Of a stretch of 64,000 nucleotides of DNA, positions 50,580-61,586 are shown in pieces. The notes beneath the pieces are model-generated. The model did no database searches. It had not been told where the DNA came from and worked only from the letters and a program-made list of their open reading frames with translations. The stretch lies in NCBI RefSeq assembly GCF_001956585.1, contig NZ_MSRR01000009.1, forward strand, positions 151,599-215,598, given 5' to 3'. A program made the translations under genes and the position numbers. The stretch is from Actinomyces naeslundii. Lineage in GTDB: Bacteria > Actinomycetota > Actinomycetes > Actinomycetales > Actinomycetaceae. Positions within the stretch are counted from its first letter, which is position 1. Each line of letters starts with the position of its first letter.

Positions 50580-50849
50580 GTGGCCGGTAAAGAGCGCAAG
50601 CAGGCCCTGATCCGGTTGGACCCCGCCGTCCACTCGGCCATCGCCAAGTGGGCGGCGGACGACCTGCGCTCGGTCAACGCGCAGATCGAGGTCCTGCTGC
50701 ACCGCGCGCTCGACGACGCTGGACGCGGCGTCAAGGCCGCCCCCATGCGCGGGCGGTGTCGGCCGCGTAAGGACGGCGAGGAGGGTGGCAGCAAGAACGG
50801 CACCGCCGAGCCGTCCGACGTTGTCGACCCGCCCGCGGACAGTGAGTAG
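50580..50849 (+). CDS. Arc/CopG-type ribbon-helix-helix protein
   Basis: An 89-residue protein from a GTG 3 nt after the SPFH stop. KERKQALIRLDPAVHSAIAKWAADDLRSVNAQIEVLLHRALDDAGR (about 4-49) is an Arc-like ribbon-helix-helix, and the rest is a charged flexible tail. In actinobacteria this small protein commonly follows the SPFH gene. It would normally be translated by coupling from that gene, so the upstream frameshift may affect its expression. Confidence 0.75.
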   Translation: MAGKERKQALIRLDPAVHSAIAKWAADDLRSVNAQIEVLLHRALDDAGRGVKAAPMRGRCRPRKDGEEGGSKNGTAEPSDVVDPPADSE

Positions 50850-50926
50850 GCGAGGCGGCCCACTGCCGCCGGGACTCGACGGTCGGGCCCGGTCTGCCTC
50901 ACATTCTGGGTGGGCTGGCCCTGCGC

Positions 50927-51349
50927 CTAGGCGCGGCGCGACCGGTCCGGCGCCCGCAGGAGCGGCGCCAGCGTGGCCGCCATGACCAGGGTGCCGGCGC
51001 GGTTCTTGAGGAAGTCCTCCCACCAGCCGTCCGCCGGCCAGGAGTAGCCCAGGACCAGGATGAAGGCGAAGAACCCCAGCGCCGCCAGGACTGCCGCCCT
51101 TCGTGCGCACCCACGGGCGAACAGCCCGAGGCTAACCGCAAGCTCGAAGACGGCCGTGAGCAGGCTCAGCCAGCCGATGTTCGCCATGATGAAGCCCCTC
51201 CACAGCTCTGCGAGCCAGGGCCATAGGACCGTGTCGGCGAAGGGCGCGTAGCTGTGCGGCGAGAAGAGCCCGAAGTAGAGGTGGACCAGCGCCCCGCCCA
51301 GGAAGGCGACGGCGAAGACCATCCTCACTACCGCGCGGTACCAACTCAT
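50927..51349 (-). CDS. Small four-helix membrane protein (DoxX-like)
   Basis: A 140-residue integral membrane protein with four hydrophobic helices (VVRMVFAVAFLGGALVHLYFGLF; GFIMANIGWLSLLTAVFELAVSLGLFA; AAVLAALGFFAFILVLGY; AGTLVMAATLAPLL). The size and pattern resemble DoxX/DUF-type membrane proteins, but no diagnostic motif was found. Its ATG overlaps the stop of the TetR gene (ATGA), so it is probably the regulator's direct target. Confidence 0.75.
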   Translation of the reverse strand: MSWYRAVVRMVFAVAFLGGALVHLYFGLFSPHSYAPFADTVLWPWLAELWRGFIMANIGWLSLLTAVFELAVSLGLFARGCARRAAVLAALGFFAFILVLGYSWPADGWWEDFLKNRAGTLVMAATLAPLLRAPDRSRRA

Positions 51350-52050
51350 GGCTTCGTCGCCTCATCCAACGTCTCGGTCACCTGATCCAACACCGCCGAC
51401 CCCGCCGCTTCCGGCATCTGACGGCGATGGGTAGCCCCGAAGTGGCGCACATGGGCCCGCAACAGGGCTCGCGCGCGCTCCTCGGCGTCATCACCGGACT
51501 CGGCGAGCTGAAGCAGAGCGAGGATCGGCCCGAAGAAGGCCAGCGCCGTGGCCTGCGGGTCGAGACCGCTCCGGAACTCGCCGACGCGGATGAGCCCGGC
51601 GAAGATCTCGACCTGGAAGGCGATGGGCTGCTCGATCCAGTAGTGGCGCAAGCGGCGCCCGATCTCGGGGTCGCGGTACTGGCTGACGACGAACAGCCGA
51701 CGTAGGGCCGCGAGCTCGGGGTCGTGGAGGACGGCGTCGAAGAACCCTTCGGCGACGGCTACCAGCCGATCCTCGCCGATGCCGAGGTAGCCGGGCAGGG
51801 CGGCGTCGGGCGAGGCCACCGAGACGCCCAGGGAGGCGGCGACCTCGGCCATGCGCGCGTCGGCCCGGTCGACGAGGGCGTCAAAGATCGCCTGCTTGGA
51901 GGCGAAGTGCTTGTAGACCGAGCCCTCGCGCACGCCGACGTCGCGGGCCAGGTCGCGGATGGAAGTGCCGCCCCAGCCGTCCCGGGAGAACCGCTCCAAA
52001 GCTGCGTCGAGCAGCCTGTCCCGCGTCGAAGGTGAACGTTCGTTAGCCAC
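51346..52050 (-). CDS. TetR-family transcriptional regulator
   Basis: A 234-residue regulator with helix-turn-helix RDRLLDAALERFSRDGWGGTSIRDLARDVGVREGSVYKHFASKQAIFDALV (about 10-58) and a full-length ligand domain. The start is probably the GTG at 52050 (VANERSPSTRDRLL); the in-frame ATG at 52125 would add 25 unrelated residues. It is the first gene of a two-gene operon with the small membrane protein. Confidence 0.88.
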   Translation of the reverse strand: MANERSPSTRDRLLDAALERFSRDGWGGTSIRDLARDVGVREGSVYKHFASKQAIFDALVDRADARMAEVAASLGVSVASPDAALPGYLGIGEDRLVAVAEGFFDAVLHDPELAALRRLFVVSQYRDPEIGRRLRHYWIEQPIAFQVEIFAGLIRVGEFRSGLDPQATALAFFGPILALLQLAESGDDAEERARALLRAHVRHFGATHRRQMPEAAGSAVLDQVTETLDEATKP

Positions 52051-52200
52051 ACGACTACGATACCGCGCAAACAACACCCCGGCGAGCGACGGACGCCCGC
52101 CAACCGCCAGATATGTTGGGTTCATAAGTTGTCATCACAAACGCACACACCCCATTAGTGGAACTACATAATGGTACGTAAAAAATAAGGGTACCACCCA

Positions 52201-52229
52201 TTGATATGGGCACTTATATACCGTATGAT
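52201..52229 (+). promoter_or_regulatory. Promoter of the AT-rich membrane-protein operon
   Basis: TTGATA, exactly 17 nt, then TATGAT: a near-consensus vegetative promoter. Transcription would begin near 52236 and give a leader of about 65 nt. The 52051-52200 interval is where composition changes from GC-rich to AT-rich and holds no gene. Confidence 0.65.
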
Positions 52230-52299
52230 AGTTTTGGAGCGAGCGTAAGGAGTTGTGGCGTAAACACGAGCACTAGAGTTAAGTGAAAGGGAAACAATT

Positions 52300-52749
52300 A
52301 TGACATTTAGGGCAGTTCGACGCCGCAGCATAACCGCACAGAGAACTAGAATGCATAGATTCCAACAAGACCTGCATGCCCCTAGAAATACAGCACGCCT
52401 GGTATCGTCCGCAACAATTATAGGGTCACTCCTAGCCTGGGTAATGCTGATGTCATCATTTCTAGAAATCGCTTATTCAATGATGGAACGCGTCGACAAG
52501 GCACTTGATATAGCACGTCAGGCAGCTCCGGCGACTCCGGTTACAAAACTCGAGGATTGCCGAAATATTATTATTGCACTAATTCTCGGTTACATATTAC
52601 TCGGAGCGGTCGTTATCCCATGCTTTTTCTGGCGCTATTATCGCGCCGCCATCGGCGGTAGAAGAAAAATGAAATATATCACGTTAATTAATTACGCACG
52701 CACTCTAGCGGCGTCTACTATTAATAGATTTGGGTGTAGTCGCAAATGA
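52300..52749 (+). CDS. Small two-helix membrane protein in an AT-rich island
   Basis: A 149-residue protein. A basic N-terminus is followed by two transmembrane helices (about 35-62, SSATIIGSLLAWVMLMSSFLEIAYSM; and about 88-110, NIIIALILGYILLGAVVIPCFFW), with basic loops on the cytoplasmic side. No family is recognised. AAAGGGA 7 nt upstream supports the ATG. Its stop overlaps the ATG of the DUF2690 gene, so the two probably form one membrane complex. Codon use (ATA, AGA, TTA, CTA) is unlike the rest of the window. Confidence 0.7.
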   Translation: MTFRAVRRRSITAQRTRMHRFQQDLHAPRNTARLVSSATIIGSLLAWVMLMSSFLEIAYSMMERVDKALDIARQAAPATPVTKLEDCRNIIIALILGYILLGAVVIPCFFWRYYRAAIGGRRKMKYITLINYARTLAASTINRFGCSRK

Positions 52750-53285
52750 TTTTCACCAGAAGAAAGTTCAGTTTCAAAAATAACGCCGCAAGAGGACGGA
52801 TGGTTTCCCGGATCGCCGCATGCCTTGTTTTAGGTTCGGCGCTTACTGTGGTTTTGTGCCTAATAGCCTCGTCAGCCCTTATATACGTCATTGAGAAGCA
52901 AGCGAATTCTCCGTTTTGCAATGAAGAATCTTGCCGAAATAAAGACCCTTATGGAACGAACTGCTACAGTGATCACATGACCGTTAGAACCATTCCCGTT
53001 CAGATGGAAGAAGGAGGCGGAACTCTCACCCTCGTGTATTCACCAAAATGTCGTTCTAACTGGGTGAAATGGGAAGGGGAAACCGGAGCCAAGAATAGGC
53101 TGACGGTATGGCGTAAAGGATCTCCGGGAGACCCGGTAACGACCGCACGCCGATTCGATGGTGATAATTCTGGGCAAAACACTTGGTCGAACATGATCAG
53201 CGCCGAGGGTGACACCTGCGTAAAAATCAAGTTTCAGCAAAGTGGCCAAGAATCTGTAGATACATGCACTGATGGACTTGGGTAG
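52746..53285 (+). CDS. DUF2690 membrane-anchored extracellular protein
   Basis: A 179-residue protein with a basic start, one transmembrane helix (about 23-49) and an external domain. The segment CRNKDPYGTNCYSDHMTVRT...LTLVYSPKCRSNWVKW has the features of DUF2690 (an early Asp-Pro, a Cys pair, then YSPxCxxxW). Six cysteines lie outside the membrane (58, 63, 73, 102, 158, 174), enough for three disulfides. DUF2690 is found in actinobacterial surface proteins of unknown function. It overlaps the upstream two-helix protein by 4 nt. Confidence 0.78.
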   Translation: MIFTRRKFSFKNNAARGRMVSRIAACLVLGSALTVVLCLIASSALIYVIEKQANSPFCNEESCRNKDPYGTNCYSDHMTVRTIPVQMEEGGGTLTLVYSPKCRSNWVKWEGETGAKNRLTVWRKGSPGDPVTTARRFDGDNSGQNTWSNMISAEGDTCVKIKFQQSGQESVDTCTDGLG

Positions 53286-53286
53286 A

Positions 53287-53433
53287 ATGAGATTACTCAA
53301 AAACGGGATTATATTATTTCGCTACTTTGGGTGCACTCCAAAACCAAGAAGCGACAATGACTTTCATTGCATTATACTGCCGCCAACAACATCAACAATG
53401 CTCAAGGGATATCGATGCAATCAAACGACATAA
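53287..53433 (+). CDS. Possible third small ORF of the AT-rich operon
   Basis: A 48-codon frame starts 1 nt after the DUF2690 stop and has the same AT-rich composition (MRLLKNGIILFRYFG...). There is no independent ribosome-binding site, so translation would depend on coupling. No similarity is recognised and it may be a degraded remnant. Confidence 0.25.
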   Translation: MRLLKNGIILFRYFGCTPKPRSDNDFHCIILPPTTSTMLKGYRCNQTT

Positions 53434-53869
53434 CTCGGCAAACACAGATATTAACTTTTCGCAGGAAACAGCGGCATTCTGAGGATTAGTCATCCTTGTC
53501 TCCGAGACCGTCGACCGACGAGCCACAAACTAGTCCTGGAATCAGGAGAGGAAATCATCCTCCCTCGTTACCTTGTTGGTGGTTACCTGCGGTTGAGGCC
53601 GGGGGGCTGGGCCAGGGCCACCGACAAGGTAATGGGCCACTGGCGGGCAAGCACGAGAGATGCTTGGCGGGCGCAAGATGCCGGCGGGCGCCGAGCCGGA
53701 ACTTGGGGAAAACAAGCCTCATCGTCAGGGTGACAGGGGCCCTCCGCCCGAGAGAGACTACGAGGTGAGCGGCCCCACTCCCGACCCGTCCCCCACGAGG
53801 CCGCCCGCGACACGACCGGCAGGACCGGAGGTGCCCCAGCACGACGCCTCCGTTCGGAAGGACACCTCC
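53434..53869 (+). other. Non-coding region before the pullulanase, with a long hairpin at 53568-53632
   Basis: Composition returns to GC-rich at about 53490. TTACCTTGTTGGTGG (53568-53582) pairs with CCACCGACAAGGTAA (53618-53632) over 15 bp with one G-T pair, enclosing a 35-nt GC-rich loop. It lies about 240 nt upstream of the pullulanase start. Open frames here lack ribosome-binding sites and were not accepted as genes. Confidence 0.5.
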
Positions 53870-56776
<2,907 letters not shown>

Positions 56777-56992
56777 GGCAGCGCGTCAGCGCCCGGTAGT
56801 GGCTCATCGGGAAAACTGTCACTCTCGGCGACTATTCGCAAGCCTTTGAATCCCTGCTGCAACCAGCAAACCATCTTGACCTGGGCATACGTTCGCGAGC
56901 ATGGAAGACCGAGGAGCAGATCGACTCTAAAAGTCGCCCACAGTGACACGAGGCGGTACCAGCCGGCTGAATCAGACGGATTCCGCTCACCT

Positions 56993-57730
56993 TCACGCCC
57001 GACCCAGGACGTCGTCGAGGTCGACGACGCCGCCGCGCAGAGCCAGCAGCACCAGCTGGACCCGGTCGCGGCAGCCGGTCTTGGACAGCAGGTGGCTCAC
57101 GTGGGTCTTGACCGTGGGCATGGACAGCCACTCCCGGTCGCAGATCTCCTGGTTGGTCAGGCCCAGGGCGATGAGCGCCAGGATCTCGCGCTCGCGCTGG
57201 GTCAAGGCGGCGACCTGCTGGGAGGCCTCCGCCGCCCGGACCGCCTCGACCGAGTCCTCGGAGGCGTGGCGTCCGGCGCCGGCGTCATTGCCGAGGGTGC
57301 CGCTGACCTGGCCGGTGCGCACGGCGGTGAGCAGCCGACGCGTGGGCCCGGGGGAGATGACCGAGTCGCCGTCGTGGACGGTACGGATCGCGGTGATGAG
57401 GTCCTGGGGCGGGGTGTTCTTGAGCAGGAAACCGGCCGCACCGGCCTCGATGGCGCCCATGACGTAGCCGTCGGTGTCGAAGGTGGTCAGGATGACGACC
57501 CGCCCGGTGATGCCGCGGGCCATGAGCTCGCGGGTGGCGGCCAGACCGTCGAGCCCCGGCATCTGCACGTCGAGCAGGAGAACGTCGACAGGGTCGGCGT
57601 CGTTACGCATGAGAGCATCGTTGCCGTCGACAGCCCGCCAGACGACCTCCATATCCGGCTGCGCCCCCAGCAGCATGGCCAGCCCCATGGTGAACAGCGG
57701 CTCGTCATCGGCCAGACCCAGGCGGATCAC
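56993..57730 (-). CDS. NarL/LuxR-family response regulator
   Basis: A 245-residue regulator: receiver domain with ADDE at about 7-10, phosphoacceptor Asp54 in VLLLDVQMPG and Lys in FLLKNTPPQ. The C-terminal helix-turn-helix is LTQREREILALIALGLTNQEICDREWLSMPTVKTHVSHLLSKTG. A longer than usual linker (about 45 residues, Ala/Gly/Asp) joins the two. The GTG at 57730 is preferred because GGGGAGG stands 6 nt upstream; an ATG at 57760 has a poor site. It is paired with the kinase 128 nt upstream and probably controls the divergent ABC exporter. Confidence 0.9.
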   Translation of the reverse strand: MIRLGLADDEPLFTMGLAMLLGAQPDMEVVWRAVDGNDALMRNDADPVDVLLLDVQMPGLDGLAATRELMARGITGRVVILTTFDTDGYVMGAIEAGAAGFLLKNTPPQDLITAIRTVHDGDSVISPGPTRRLLTAVRTGQVSGTLGNDAGAGRHASEDSVEAVRAAEASQQVAALTQREREILALIALGLTNQEICDREWLSMPTVKTHVSHLLSKTGCRDRVQLVLLALRGGVVDLDDVLGRA

Positions 57731-57857
57731 AGGCGCCTCCCCTTCTTGACGTCGACTCATCGGAAGTATCCGCTCTCCGGGTTCAGCCTGTGGGGTTTTG
57801 TGTCGACGAAGTGCCGACAGCGCCCTGCGAGGTTCGCCATATCAGATCGATTGGTTC

Positions 57858-59312
57858 TCACTTCGGGGAGGCGGGGAGCTCTGCCCTCACCCGCCATCCG
57901 CCCTCGGGGGTGTGCCCGGCGGTGAAGGAGCCGCCGAGGTCGGTGACCCGGTCGCGCATGCCGATGAGGCCGAAGCCGCGGTGCACAGGACCGTCTTCTC
58001 CATCACCGACGTGCGCGTCGGACGCCTGAGGCCCCGGCGGGTGCGGAGCCGGGGTGTTCTCGACGACGAGGGCGACACAGCCCATCTCGGTGCGCAGCAA
58101 GACTCTGGTGTCCGCCCCGGGGGCGTGGCGCAGCACGTTGGTCAGCGACTCCTGGACCACCCGGTGGAGGACCTGCGCCGTCGCCGCGGGGATCCGGTCG
58201 GTCGGGTCGGTCTCCAGGGTGACGGGAAGTCCTGCGCGCTGCGCCTGACGCACCGGTTCGCGCAGAAGCTCCAGGCGATCCTCATGACCCGACGCCGCCA
58301 CGCCGTTTCCGGCCAAGGCTCCGATTTCGGCATCGACGGTGCTGCCGGTGGCCCCGGAGCCGGTATCGCTGTCGCTGCTGGTGCGATCGTCAGGGTCAGC
58401 ACCGGTATCGACGTCGTCGGCAGCGCCGCCGCCGACGTCGGAACGCAGCATGTCGACCAGGGAGCGCACCTCATCAACGGAACGGCGGGAGGTCTCTCCG
58501 ATGACGGCCAGGGCCTCGTCGGCGGCGGCCGGGTCGGTGGCCAGGATGGCGCGGGCGCCCTCTGCCTGCATCGCGATGACGGTGAGGCTGTGTCCGAGCA
58601 GGTCATGGACGTCGCGGGCGATGCGCTGCTGGGTCTCGATGACCGCGAGACGCCGCTCAGCGGCCTGCTGCGCCTCGAGCACCGCGGCCCGTTCGAAGGC
58701 CTGGTTGTAGCGGTCACGGCTGCGACGGCGCGCGGCACCGACGAAGGCCGCCACCGAGACCAGCAGCCAGGCGTTGGTGAGAAGGATGAGCCGTCCGGCA
58801 CCCGCGTGGACCTGGTCACCGATGAGCTCATGCGCCCGCGTCGTCGCGGCGGCCGCCCCCACCAGCTCAAGGACGAGCCCCACCCACCGCCACGGTGCCT
58901 CCAGGCGGGACTGCGTTGTCTCCACCGCAATCAAGCCCGTCACGACGAAGAAGATGGAGAAATCGGTGAACACCACGAAGTGCACGCTCAGGCAGATGCC
59001 GGCCACGATGACGAAGAACAGCGGGGAGTGACGCCTCACCACCATGGCCAGCGCACAAGCCACCACCAGAAGGAAATAGAGCGCCGGTGCTATGCCCCGA
59101 GTGGGCCCGTCTGCCGCCTCCGACCGACCGATGAGAGACAGGAAGAGGAAGGCGAGGGCGATGACGACGTCGGACGCCGTCGTCCACGGACCCGACCGCG
59201 AGTAGCGCCAGGCGGCCGGAATCGGACCCGCCTGCGGCAGGTGCCCGGCCGACGTCGGCACGGTCTCCACCGATCCCGCCTGCGCAGCCTCGACGCCTCG
59301 ACGTTTTCTCAT
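57858..59312 (-). CDS. Two-component sensor histidine kinase (HisKA_3 type)
   Basis: A 484-residue kinase with six to seven transmembrane helices (about 45-195) and hardly any external loops. A phosphoacceptor region RLAVIETQQRIARDVHDLLGHSLTVIAMQ with His236 follows, then an ATP-binding domain (VVQESLTNVLRHAPG; GFGLIGMRDRVTDLGGSF). A Gly/Ser/Asp-rich insert (about 310-340) separates the two subdomains. The exact start is open: ATG 59312 is used, but an in-frame GTG at 59339 is possible. It is divergent from an ABC-2 exporter, a layout typical of antimicrobial-peptide sensing modules. Confidence 0.9.
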   Translation of the reverse strand: MRKRRGVEAAQAGSVETVPTSAGHLPQAGPIPAAWRYSRSGPWTTASDVVIALAFLFLSLIGRSEAADGPTRGIAPALYFLLVVACALAMVVRRHSPLFFVIVAGICLSVHFVVFTDFSIFFVVTGLIAVETTQSRLEAPWRWVGLVLELVGAAAATTRAHELIGDQVHAGAGRLILLTNAWLLVSVAAFVGAARRRSRDRYNQAFERAAVLEAQQAAERRLAVIETQQRIARDVHDLLGHSLTVIAMQAEGARAILATDPAAADEALAVIGETSRRSVDEVRSLVDMLRSDVGGGAADDVDTGADPDDRTSSDSDTGSGATGSTVDAEIGALAGNGVAASGHEDRLELLREPVRQAQRAGLPVTLETDPTDRIPAATAQVLHRVVQESLTNVLRHAPGADTRVLLRTEMGCVALVVENTPAPHPPGPQASDAHVGDGEDGPVHRGFGLIGMRDRVTDLGGSFTAGHTPEGGWRVRAELPASPK

Positions 59313-59362
59313 GCCCGAACCGTACCGCCGTGACAGCACGCCCCGGAGGTCCGAGCAGGGAT

Positions 59363-59380
59363 TTCATACCCGGGTATGAA
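59363..59380. promoter_or_regulatory. Perfect 18-bp palindrome between the two-component and ABC operons
   Basis: TTCATACCCGGGTATGAA is a complete palindrome without a spacer, midway in the 143-nt divergent intergenic region. It is the most likely binding site for the response regulator encoded at 56993-57730. That assignment is inference from symmetry and position. Confidence 0.65.
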
Positions 59381-59455
59381 CCGCGCCATCCCGACGATTC
59401 CAGAAGCAGACCACGGGCTGATGATCGCCCGGACCAGGGCGAGCAGGCTAATCCC

Positions 59456-60691
59456 ATGACTACTTCACACCGCTTCCCACCAGCACCGACCGCACTATCA
59501 CAGCCTCCGATGACACCCTCCGGCACTCTGGCACCACCGGCCGCCCAGCGACTCCAGACCGCACCCGCCTCGCTCCCCCAGCCGGTCCAAGCGTCCCAGA
59601 CCCGCCCGGATACAGCACCCGGCATCGTCTCCCCCAGCGTCGCACCCGCCCAGCCGGCTCCCCACTCTCAGGCGGCTGCCCCTCTCGCCGCGGCGGCCGA
59701 CGACGCCGTCGTCCTGACCCGCGACCTCACCAAGACCTTCGGCCAGCGCACCGTTGTCGAGGGCCTGAACCTCGTGGTACCACGCGGGAGCGTCTACGGC
59801 TTCCTCGGCCCCAACGGCTCGGGCAAGTCGACCACGATGAAGATGCTGCTGGGACTGCTGGCGCCCACCCGCGGGCAGATCAGCGTGCTCGGGCGACCCT
59901 TCACCCCGGCCACACGCGCCGAGGTCATGTCGCGCACCGGCTCCATGATCGAGAACCCACCCGGCTACGGCCATCTCACGGGCGCGGAGAACATGCGGAT
60001 CGCGGCGAAGATGCAGGGACTGAGCGACCAGCAGATCAGCCGCGCCCTGGCACTGGTGCGCCTGACCGAGCACAAGGACCGCCTGGTGCGCACCTACTCC
60101 ATGGGCATGAAACAGCGCCTCGGCATCGCGCTGGCGCTGGCCCGAGAGCCCGAGCTGCTCATCCTCGACGAGCCCACCAACGGCCTGGACCCGGCCGGTA
60201 TCGAGGAGGTGCGCCGCCTCCTGGTCGAGCTCGCCGGCGAGGGCGTCACCGTCATGGTCTCCAGCCACCTGCTCGACGAGATCGACCGCATGGCCTCCAC
60301 GCTCGGCATCCTGTCGGCCGGCCGCCTCGTCTTCCAGGGCACGCGCGCCGAGCTCATGGAGCGCTCGGTGCCGGACATCCTCATCGACACCCCGACGCCG
60401 CAGGCCGTCCTGAACCCGCAGATCCTGGCTGGGCTCGTACCGGCGCAGGCACTCGCGGCGTCAACAGCGGCCGACTTCCCCAACCCGGCCGCCGTTCCTG
60501 TCACCGACACTGTCTCCAGCCCAACGCTGACACCACAGGGCGTACGCATTCCGGGGATGTCGAAGAGCGCCGTCGCCGAGCTCATCAGCCGGCTGGCCGC
60601 CGCAGGCGTCGAGCTGCACGAGGTGCGCCGCGAGGCCCAGAGCCTCGAGGACGTCTTCATGGACCTCACCGGCCGGGGAGGTGTGCTGTGA
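59456..60691 (+). CDS. ABC transporter ATP-binding protein (LanF/BcrA-like)
   Basis: A 411-residue ATPase. An unusual Pro/Ala/Ser/Gln-rich N-terminal extension of about 80 residues precedes the domain. Walker A is GPNGSGKST (118-126), the signature YSMGMKQRLGIALAL and Walker B LLILDEPTNGLD. The C-terminal part resembles the regulatory tail of drug/lantibiotic exporter ATPases and has a low-complexity insert (about 320-365). The ATG at 59456 has only a weak AGCAGG upstream. Two permease genes follow; the set resembles LanFEG or bacitracin-type self-protection exporters. Confidence 0.9.
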   Translation: MTTSHRFPPAPTALSQPPMTPSGTLAPPAAQRLQTAPASLPQPVQASQTRPDTAPGIVSPSVAPAQPAPHSQAAAPLAAAADDAVVLTRDLTKTFGQRTVVEGLNLVVPRGSVYGFLGPNGSGKSTTMKMLLGLLAPTRGQISVLGRPFTPATRAEVMSRTGSMIENPPGYGHLTGAENMRIAAKMQGLSDQQISRALALVRLTEHKDRLVRTYSMGMKQRLGIALALAREPELLILDEPTNGLDPAGIEEVRRLLVELAGEGVTVMVSSHLLDEIDRMASTLGILSAGRLVFQGTRAELMERSVPDILIDTPTPQAVLNPQILAGLVPAQALAASTAADFPNPAAVPVTDTVSSPTLTPQGVRIPGMSKSAVAELISRLAAAGVELHEVRREAQSLEDVFMDLTGRGGVL

Positions 60692-61581
60692 TGACCAGCG
60701 CAGCACTCTCGTCAGCACCCGCCCTCTCCCAGCCCCCCGCCACAGCCGGGATCGCCGGCTCAGCGAGGCCTGCGCCGTCAGCACACGGCTCCCGCAGTAC
60801 CCGGACAGCGCCCGGCTTTCTCAGGTCGGTCGGCGTCGAGCTCCTCAAGATGCGCCGGCTGCGAGTGCTGCTGATCACGGTCCTGCTCGTCATCGCGTCG
60901 GTGGCGATGAGCAGCATCGACCTGTTCAGCCAGTCGAAAATTCATTCCCTCGCCGACCCGGCCGCCAAGCCGTGGGCGAGCCTCTTGCTGGCCATGGTCC
61001 TGTTCAACGCCCTGACGCAGCCGATCTTCGTGGCGGTCCTCGCCAGCCGGCAGACCGATATCGAGCACAGCGGGGCCGGATGGAACCTGGCATCGACGTC
61101 GGGCCTGACGCCCGGTGCCCTGTGCCGGGTCAAGCTCGCCGCGCTGACGCTCCTCATTGTTCCCGCGGCCGTCATTCAGAGTGTCGCCCTCATCGCCGTG
61201 GCACGGATGGTGGGACTCTCCCTCCCGCTCGACGTCGGCCCCTGGGTCACCTACACGCTTCTGCTCGCCCTGGTCAACACAGCGATGTGCGCCTACCACC
61301 TGTGGCTCGCAGCCGTGGTGGAGAACCAGCTGGTCGTCATGAGCGCGGGACTTCTAGGCGGCTTCATCGGCGTCTACATGCTGCTCTCCCCGCCAATGCT
61401 GGCGCGGCTGCTGCCTTGGGGCTACTACGCCGTCATCACGCCCGCCAAGGTCTCCATGGTGGACGGCCACGGCGTCCACGAGTACGTCCAGGTCCCCATG
61501 GGCTGGATCGTGGGCTTTCTCGTCCTGACCGCCGTCATCTTCACTGCCGCAACCCGCCGGCTCGACCGGATCGAGAGGTGA
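60688..61581 (+). CDS. ABC-2 type permease, first subunit
   Basis: A 297-residue membrane protein with about six helices after a 50-residue Ser/Ala/Pro-rich cytoplasmic start (SVGVELLKMRRLRVLLITVLLVIASVAMS begins the first helix). It resembles the ABC-2 permeases of lantibiotic immunity and bacitracin exporters. The start (GTG 60688 or ATG 60691) overlaps the stop of the ATPase gene, so production is coupled. Confidence 0.85.
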   Translation: MMTSAALSSAPALSQPPATAGIAGSARPAPSAHGSRSTRTAPGFLRSVGVELLKMRRLRVLLITVLLVIASVAMSSIDLFSQSKIHSLADPAAKPWASLLLAMVLFNALTQPIFVAVLASRQTDIEHSGAGWNLASTSGLTPGALCRVKLAALTLLIVPAAVIQSVALIAVARMVGLSLPLDVGPWVTYTLLLALVNTAMCAYHLWLAAVVENQLVVMSAGLLGGFIGVYMLLSPPMLARLLPWGYYAVITPAKVSMVDGHGVHEYVQVPMGWIVGFLVLTAVIFTAATRRLDRIER

Positions 61582-61586
61582 TCCCC

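Noticed and set aside
53496..53842. Short overlapping frames on both strands before the pullulanase
   Set aside because: No ribosome-binding sites, no similarity, and they overlap one another and the hairpin.
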